Shown one piece after another: positions 55,353-62,448 of a stretch of DNA of 64,000 bases. Under the pieces are notes generated by a model, which did not search any database, was not told where the DNA came from, and saw only the letters and a program-made list of their open reading frames with translations. The first letter of the stretch is position 1. Every line of letters begins with the position of its first letter. A program made the position numbers and the translations under genes. The stretch is from Megascapheus bottae (taxonomy: Eukaryota > Chordata > Mammalia > Rodentia > Geomyidae): positions 6,716,001-6,780,000 of the forward strand of contig JANJXV010000048.1 in NCBI GenBank assembly GCA_024803745.1, in the 5' to 3' direction.

Positions 55353-56240
55353 GGGCTAGGTTTAGGTTTAGGGTTAGGGTTAGGGTTAGGCTAAGGGTAA
55401 GGGTTAGGGTTATTTTTAGGGTTAGGGTGAGGTTTAGGGTTAGGGCTAGGTTTAGGGTAAGGGCAAGGGTTAGGGTTAGGATTAGGGTTAGGGTTAGGGT
55501 AAGGGTTAGGTTAAGTGTTCTCTTTAGGGTTAGGCTTAGGGTAAGGAAAAAGGTTAGGGTTAATGTTATTTTTATGGGTTAGGGTTAGGATTAGGGTTAG
55601 GGTTAGGGTAAGGGCAATTGTTAGGTTTAGGGTTGGGGTTTGGTTTACGGTTAGGGTTAGGGTTAGGTTTAGGGTTAGGTTAAGGGTTTTAGGGTAAGGT
55701 TAAGTGTTAGGGTTAGAGTTATGGTTAGGGTAAGTGTAAGGGTTAGAGTTAGGTTTAAGGTTACGGATAGTGTAAGTGTAAGCGTTAGATGTAGGGTTAG
55801 GGTTAGGTTTAGGGTAATGGTAAGGGTTAGGGTTAGGGTTAGGGTTAGGTTTAGGGTTAGGCTTAGGGTATAGGCAAGGGTTAATTTTATTGATAGGGTT
55901 ATGGTTCGGGTAAGTATAAGGGTTAGCGTTAAGTTTAGGGTTACGGTTAGAGTTAGGGTTAGGGTGTGGGAAAGGTTAAGGGTTACCGTAAGGTTTAGGG
56001 TACGGGTTACGGTTAGGGTTATGGTTAGGGTTAGGGTAAGGGTAAGGTTAGGGTTAGGTTTAGGGTTAGTGTTAGGGGTTAGGGTTAGGGTTCGGGTAAG
56101 GGTAAGGTTTTGGGTTAGGGTTAGGTTTAAGGTTAGGATTATTGTTAGGATTGGGTTTAGGGTTAGAGTTAGGTTTAGGGTTAGGGTAACGGTAAGGTTA
56201 AGGTTAGGTTTAGGGTTAGTGTTAGGTTAAGGGTTAGGGT
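55353..56240 (+). repeat. Q unit, diverged (Q6)
   Basis: GGGCTAGG (55,353), TTCTCTTTAGGG (55,518, variant of the TTCTG tag), AAGGAAAAAGG (55,543), GTTATTTTTATGGG (near 55,566), GGGCAATTGTTAGG (near 55,612), GGGTTTTAGGG (55,684), GGTTAATTTTATTG (near 55,879), GGTTCGGGTAAGGG (near 56,089), GGATTATTGTTAGGATTGGG (near 56,136). Shares GGCTAGG and TTAATTTTATTG forms with Q1. Confidence 0.8.
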
Positions 56241-56392
56241 TAGGGGTTAGGGTTAGGGTTAGGGTTAGGGTAAGGGTTAGGGTTAGAGTAAGGGTTAGGG
56301 TTAGGTTTAGGGTTTGTGTAAGGTCAAGGGTTAGGTTTAGTGTAAGTGTAAGCTTTAGTGTTAGGGTAAGTGTTAGGGTTAGGGTTAGGGCT
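56241..56392 (+). repeat. Short spacer between Q6 and Q7
   Basis: GGTTTGTGTAAGGTCAAGG (near 56,313) and GTGTAAGTGTAAGCTTTAG (near 56,341), the Q lead-in. Nothing else seen. Confidence 0.65.
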
Positions 56393-57400
56393 ATGTTTAT
56401 GTTTAGGGTTAGGGTTAGGGTTAGGCTAAGGGTAAGGGTTAGGGTTAACTTTAGGTTTAGGGTTAGGTTTAGGGTTACGTTTAGGGTTAGGGTTAGGGTA
56501 AGGGCAAGGTTTAGGGTTAGGATTAGGGTTAGGGTTAGGGTAAGGGCAAGGGTTATTGTTAGAATTAGGGTTAGGGTTAGGGTAAGGTTTAGGGTAAGTG
56601 TTCTGTTTAGGGTTAGGCTTAGGGTAAGGAAAAAGGTTAGGGTTAAGGTTATTGTTATGGGTTACGGTTAGGGTTAGGGTTAGGGTTAGGGTAAGGGCAA
56701 TTGTTAGGTTTAGGGTTAGGGTTTGGTTTAGGGTTAGGGTTAGGGTTAGGTTTAGGGTTAGGTTAAGGGTTTTAAAGTAAGGGTAAGGGTTAGGGTTAGA
56801 GTTATGGTTAGGGTAAGGGTTAGGGTTAGGTTTAGGGTTAGGGTTAGTGTAAGTGTAAGCGTTAGATTTAGGGTTAGGGTTAGGGTTAGGGTAAGGGTAA
56901 GGGTTAGGGTTAGGGTTAGGGTTAGGTTTAGGGTTGAGCTTAGGGTTAGGGTTAGGGTTAGCGTAAGGGTTAGGGTTATGGTTAGGGTTAGGGTTAGGGT
57001 TAGGGAAAGGTTATGGGTTAGGGTTAGGTTTAGGGTTAGGGTTAGGGTATAGGTAAGGGTTAATTTTACTGTTAGGTTTAGGGTTAGGGTAAGGATAAGG
57101 TTTAGGGTTAAGTTTAGGGTTACGGTTAGAGTTAGGGTTAGCTTTAATTTTAGGGTTAGGGTGTGGGTAAGGTTAAGGGTTAGGATTAGGTTTAGGGTTA
57201 GGGTTAGGGTTACGGTTAGGGTTAGGGTTAGGGTAAGGGTAAGGTTCGGGTTAGGTTTAGGGTTAGTGTTAGGTTAAGGGTTAGTGTTAGGCGTTAGGGT
57301 TAGGGTTTGGGTAAGGGTAAGGGTTTGGGTTAGGGTTAGGGTTAAAGTTAGGGTTATTGTTAGGGTTGAGTTTAGGGTTAGAGTTAGGTTTAGGGTTAGG
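56393..57400 (+). repeat. Q unit (Q7)
   Basis: ATGTTTATGTTTAGGG (56,393), GTTAACTTTAGG (near 56,446), paired GGGCAAGG runs, TTCTGTTTAGGG (56,601), AAGGAAAAAGG (56,626), GGGTTTTAAAG (56,767), GGTTAATTTTACTG (near 57,058), GCTTTAATTTTAGGG (near 57,141), GTTAGGCGTTAGGG (near 57,288), GGTTGAGTTTAGGG (near 57,363). 1,083 bp after Q6. Confidence 0.84.
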
Positions 57401-57829
57401 GTTAGGGTAAAGGTAAAGGTTAAGTTTAGGGTTAGGGTTAGGTTTAGGGTTAGGGTTAGGGTTAGGGTTATAATAAGGATAAGGTTTAGGGTTAAGTTTA
57501 GGGTTAGGGTTAGAGTTAGGGTTAAGTTTAAAGTTAGGGTTAGGGTGTGTGTAAGGGTAAGGGTTAGGGGTAGGGTTAGGGTTAGGGTAAGGGTAAGGGT
57601 TACTGTTAGTATTAGGGTAAGGGTTAGCGTTAGGGTTAGGGTAACGGTAAGTGTTAGCGTTAGGGTTAGGTTTAAGGTAAGTGTTAGGGTATGGGTTAGG
57701 GTTAGGGTTAGGTTTAGGGTATGGGTTAAGTTTAGGGTTAGGGTTAGGGTTAGGGTAACTGTTCTGGTTAGGCATAGGTTAAGGGTAAGGATAAAGTTTA
57801 GGGTTAGGGTTAGGGTTATGGGTTAGGGT
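57401..57829 (+). repeat. Partial V unit
   Basis: Q7 is cut at about 57,400 and continues as V: GGTTATAATAAGGATAAGG (near 57,467), GGGTGTGTGTAAGGG (near 57,543), GTTACTGTTAGTATTAGGG (near 57,600) and GTAACTGTTCTGG (TTCTG at 57,762). The first half of V is missing. Confidence 0.74.
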
Positions 57830-58380
57830 TAGGGTTAGGTTTAGGGTTAGGTTTAGGGTAAGGTGAATTGTTAGGTTTAGTGTTAGGGTTCCTTGTAGGG
57901 TTAGGGTTTGGGGTATGTTTAGGGTTAGATTATGGGTTAGGGTTAGGGTAAGGGTAAGGGTTAGGCTTAGATTTAGGTTTAGGCTTAGGGTTAGGGTTAC
58001 ATTTAGGGTTATGGTTAGGGTAAGGGTAAGGTTAGGGTTAGGTTTAGGGTTAGTGTTAGGTTAAGGGTTAGGGTTAGGGGTTAGGGTTAGGGTAAGGTTT
58101 AGGGTTAGGGTTAGGGTTAAGTTTAGGGTTAGGGTTAGGGTTGGTTTAGGATTAGTTTTTGTGTTAGGGTTAGGTTTAATGTTAGCGTTAGGGTGTGGGT
58201 AAGGGTAAGGGTTAGGGTTAGGTTTAGGGTTAGGGTTAGGGTTAGGGTTACGGTTAGGGTTTGGGTTAGGGTAAGAGTAAGGGTAAGGTTAGGGTTAGCA
58301 TTAGGGGTAGCGTTAGGTTAAAGGTTAGGTTAGGGGTTAGGGTTAGGGTTAGGCTAAGGTTAAGTGTTAGGGTTAGGGTT
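57830..58380 (+). repeat. Diverged T unit and W spacer
   Basis: GGTGAATTG (near 57,863, for GGTCAATTG), GGGTTCCTTG (near 57,887), GTTAGATTATGGG (near 57,925), GGTTACATTTAGGG (near 57,994), then W: GTTTTTGTGTTAGGG (near 58,153), GGTGTGGGTAAGGG (near 58,191). The order T, W, S equals that at 45.6-47.1 kb. Confidence 0.75.
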
Positions 58381-59972
58381 AAGGCAAGGACTAGGTTTTG
58401 GGCTAGGGTTAGGTTTAGGGTTAGTTTTAGGGTTACGGTTAGGGTTAGAGTTAGGTTTAGGGTTAGGGTAACGGTAAGATTAGGGTTACGTTTAGGGTTA
58501 GTGTTAGGTCAAGGGTTAAGGTTAGGGTAAGGGTTAGGGTTAGGGTTAGGGTAAGGGTAAGTGTTAGGGTTAGGGTTAGGCTAAGGGTTATTGTTAGAGT
58601 TAGGGTTAGAGTTAGGGTTAGGGTTAGGGTTATGGTTAGGTTATTGGTTCGGGTTAAGGTTAGGGTTAGGTTTAGCGTAAGGGTAAGGGTTAGGGTTAGG
58701 ATTAGGTTGAGGGTAAGTGTTAGGGTTAGTGTTAGGGTTAGGGTTAGGGTTAGGGTAAGGGTTAGGGTTAGGATTAGTTTTATGGTTAGGGGTTAGGGTT
58801 AGGTTTAGGGTTAGGGTTATTGTTAGCGTAAGGGTAAGGGTTACGGTTAGGGTTAGGTTTAGGTTTAGGGTAAGGGTAAGGGTAAGGGTTAATTTTAGGG
58901 TTAGGGTTAGGGTTCAGTTTAGGGTTAGGATTAGAATTAGGGTAAGTGTTAGGGTTAGGTTTAGGGTAAGGGTAAGGTTTAGGATTAATGATAGGTTTAG
59001 GATAAGGGTAAGGTTTAGGGTTAGGGTTAGGTTTAGGTGTAGGGTAAGGGTTAGGGTTAGGGTTAGGTTTAGCGTTAGGTTTAGGGTTAGGGTAAGTATA
59101 AGGGTTAGTGTTTGGGTTAGGGTTAGAGTAAGGGTTAGGGTTAGGGTAACGTCAAGGGTTAGGGTTAGGGTTAGGATTAAGGTTAGGTTTAGGGTTAGGT
59201 TTAGGGTTAGGTTTAGGGTAAGGGTAAGGGTTAGGGTTAGAGTTAGGGTTAGGGTTAAGGGTAGGGTTAGGGTTAGGCCTGGGTAAGGGTTAGGGTTAGG
59301 GTTAGGGTAAGGGTTAGGGTTAGGGTTAGGGTTAGGTTTAGAGTTATGTTTAGGGTTAGGGTAAGGGTTAGGGTTAGGGTTAGGGTTAGGGTAAGGTTTA
59401 GGGTTAGGATTAGGGTAAGGGTTAGTGTTAGGGTTAGGGTTCGGGTAAGGGTAAGTGTTAGGCTTAGGGTTAGGTTTAGGGTAAGTGTTAGAGTAAGGTT
59501 TAGGGTTAGGGTTAGGTTTAGGGTATGGGTTAAGTTTAGGGTTAGGGTGATTGTAAGGGTAAGGGTTAGGGTTAGGGTTAGGGTAAGTGTTTTGTTTAGG
59601 GTTAGGATTAGGGTTAGGTTTAGGGTAAGGTCAAGGGTTAGGTTTAGGGTTAGGGTTAGGTTTAGGGTTAGGGTTAGGGTTAGTTTTAGGGTTAGGGTTA
59701 GGGTAAGGGTAAGGGTTAGGGTTAGAGTTAGGGTTAGGGCAAGGGTAAGGTTTAGGGTTAGGATTAGGGTTAGGGTTAGTGTAAGGGTACGGGTTAGATT
59801 TAGGGTTAGCGTTAGGGTTAGGGTAACGGTAAGGGTTAGGGTTAGGGTTAGGTTTAGGGTTAGGGTTAGGGTTAAGGTTAGGGTTAGGTTAAGGGTTAGG
59901 GTTAAGGTTACGGTTAGCTTTAGGGTTAGGGTAAGGGTAAGGGTTAGGGTTAGGTTTAGGGTTAGGGTTAGG
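58381..59972 (+). repeat. Diverged S unit (S3)
   Basis: AAGGCAAGGACTAGG (58,381), GGTAACGGTAAGATTAGGG (near 58,468), GTTATTGGTTCGGG (near 58,632), GATTAGAATTAGGG (near 58,929), GGCCTGGGTAAGGG (near 59,276) and GTAAGTGTTTTGTTTAGGG (near 59,584) where S1 and S2 have the TTCTGG tag. Follows S1 throughout with many substitutions; about 40 bp shorter to the GATGTA tag. Confidence 0.82.
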
Positions 59973-61382
59973 GTAAAGGTAAAGGTTAAGTTTAGGGTTA
60001 GGGTTAGGTTTAGGATTAGGGTTAAGGTTTGGTTTAGGGTAATGATATGATGTACGGTTAGGTTTAGGGTTAAGGTTAGGGTTAGGGTTTGGGTTAGGGT
60101 TAGGGTAAGGGTTAGGGTTAGGGTTTGGGTAAGGGTTAGCGTTAAGGTTAGGGTTTGGGTTAGAGTTAGGTTTAGGTTTAGGGTAAGAGTAAGGGTTAGA
60201 GTTAGGGTTAGGGTTAGGTTAAGGGTTAGGGTTAGGGGTTAGGGTTAGGGTTAGGGTTAGGGTTAGGGTTAGGATTAGGGTAAAGGTTAGGGTTAGGGTT
60301 ATGGTAAGGGTAAGTGTTAGGGTTAGGGTTAGGTTTAGGGTAAGTGTTAGGGTAAGGGTTAGGGTTAGAGTTAGGTTTAGGGTATGGGTTAAGTTTAGGG
60401 TTAGGCTTAGGGTAAGGGTCAGGGTTAGGTTTAGGGTTAGGGTTAGGGTAAGGGTAAAGGTTAGATTTAGTGTTAGGTTTAGGGTTAGGGGAAGGGTAAG
60501 GGTTAGGTTTAGGGTTAGGGTTAGGTTTAGAGTTAGTGTTAGGGTTAGTGTTAGGTTTAGGGTAAGGGTTAGGGTTAAGGTTAGGGTTAGGGTTAGGGTT
60601 AGGGTAAGGGTAAGGGTAAGGGTAAGGGTTAGTGTTAGGGTTGGGTTTAGGGTTAATGTAAAGGTAAGGGTTAAGTTTAGGGTTAGGGTTAGGTTTAGGA
60701 TTAGGGTTAAGGTTAGGTTTAGGGTAAGGGTATGATGTACGGTTAGGTTTACGGTTAAGGTTAGGGTTAGGGTTTGGGTTAGGGTTAGGGTAAGGGTTAG
60801 GGTTAGGGTTTGGGTAAGGGTTAGCGTTAAGGTTAGGGTTTGGGTTAGAGTTAGGTTTAGGTTTAGGGTAAGAGTAAGGGTTAGGGTTAGGGTTAGGGTT
60901 AGGTTAAGGGTTAGGGTTAGGGGTTAGGGTTAGGGTTAGGGTTAGGGTAAGGGTTAGGGTTAGGATTAGGGTAAGGGTTAGGGTTAGGGTTATGGTAAGG
61001 TAAGTGTTAGTGTTAGGGTTAGGTTTAGGGTAAGTGTTAGGGTAAGGGTTAGGGTTAGGGTTAGGTTTAGGGTATGGGTTAAGTTTAGGGTTAGGCTTAG
61101 GGTAAGGGTCAGGGTTAGGTTTAGGGTTAGGGTTAGGGTAAGGGTAAAGGTTAGATTTAGTGTTAGGTTTAGGGTTAGGGGAAGGGTAAGGGTTAGGTTT
61201 AGGGTTAGGGTTAGGTTTAGAGTTAGTGTTAGGGTTAGTGTTAGGTTTAGGGTAAGGGTTAGGGTTAAGGTTAGGGTTAGGTTTAGGGTTAGGGTAAGGG
61301 TATGGGTAAGGGTTAGTGTTAGGGTTGGGGTTAGGGTTAATGTAAAGGTAAGGGTTAAGTTTAGGGTTAGGGTTAGGTTTAG
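59973..61382 (+). repeat. 685-690-bp tandem duplication
   Basis: GTAAAGGTAA at 59,973 and 60,658, TATGATGTACGG at 60,046 and 60,731 (685 apart), GGTAAGGGTCAGGG at 60,411 and 61,101 (690 apart). The pair joins the S3 end to V. A third partial start at about 61,341 runs into the V/A-core sequence. Small differences between copies show it is not brand new. Confidence 0.87.
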
Positions 61383-61790
61383 GGTTAGGGTTAGGGTTAT
61401 AATAAGGATAAGGTTTAGGGTTAAGTTTAGGGTTAGGGTTAGAGTTAGGTTTAGGTTTAAAGTTAGGGTTAGGTTGTGGGTAAGAGTAAGGGTTAGGGTT
61501 AGGATTAGGGTTAGGGTAAGGGTTACTGTTAGTATTAGGGTAAGGGTTAGGGTTAGGGTTAGGATTAGGGTAAGGTTAAGTGTTAGGTTTAGGGTTAGGT
61601 TTACGGTAAGGTTTAGGTATGGGTTAGGGTTAGGGTTAGGTTTAGGGTATGGGTTAAGTTTAGGGTTAGGGTTACGATGAGGTTAAGATTTAGGGTTAGG
61701 ATGAGGGTTAGGGTAAGTGTTCTGGTTAGGGTTAGTGTAAGGGTAAGGGTAAGGATAAAGATTAGGGTTAGGATTATGGGTTAGGGTTAG
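61383..61790 (+). repeat. V unit, second half (V5)
   Basis: GGTTATAATAAGGATAAGG (61,396), GGTTGTGGGTAAGAG (near 61,471), GTTACTGTTAGTATTAGGG (near 61,521), GGTTACGATGAGG (near 61,669), TTCTGG (61,720). Copy of 51.58-51.97 kb at an offset near 9,801-9,818. Confidence 0.78.
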
Positions 61791-62448
61791 GGGTAGGGTT
61801 AGGTTTAGGGTTAGATTAAGAGTTAGGGTTAGGGTAAGGGTAAGGGTTAGGCTTAGAGTTAGGTTTAGGGTTAATGTTAAGGTTACGGTTAGGGTTAGGG
61901 TTAGGGTAAGGGTAAGGTTAGGGTTAGGTTTAGGGTTAGTGTCAGGTTAAGGGTTAGGGTTAGGGGTTACGGTTAGGGTTAGGTTTAGGGTTAAGGTTTG
62001 GGTTAGGTTTAGGGTTAGGGTTTGTGTTAGGGTTAGGTTTAAGGTTAGGGTTAGGGTTCGAGTAAGGGTAAGGGTTAGGGTTAGGTTTAGGGTTAGAGTT
62101 AGGGTTACGGTTAGGGTTTGGGTTAGGGTAAGGATAAGGGTAAGGTTAGGGTTAGGTTTAGGGTTAGTGTTAGGTTATAGGTTAGGGTTAGGGGTTAGGG
62201 TTAGGATAAGGGTAAGGGTTAGGTTTAGGGTTAGGGTTAAGGTTAGGATTAGGGTTAGGGTTAGGTGTAGGGTTAGGTTTAGTTTTAGGGTAACGGTAAG
62301 GTTAGGTTTAGGGTTAGTGTTAGGTTAAGGGTTAGGGTTAGGGGTTAGGGTTAGAGTTAGGGTTAGGGTAAGGGTTAGGGTTAGGGTTAGGCTAATGGTT
62401 AGGGTTATGGTTAGGGTTAGGGTAAGGGTAAGTGTTAGGGTTAGGGTT
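61791..62448 (+). repeat. W-type spacer, copy of 51.97-52.66 kb
   Basis: GTTAGATTAAGAGTTAGGG (61,811), GTCAGGTTAAGGG (near 61,941), GGGTTTGTGTTAGGG (near 62,019), GGTTCGAGTAAGGG (near 62,056, where the other copy reads GTGTGGG). Confidence 0.75.
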
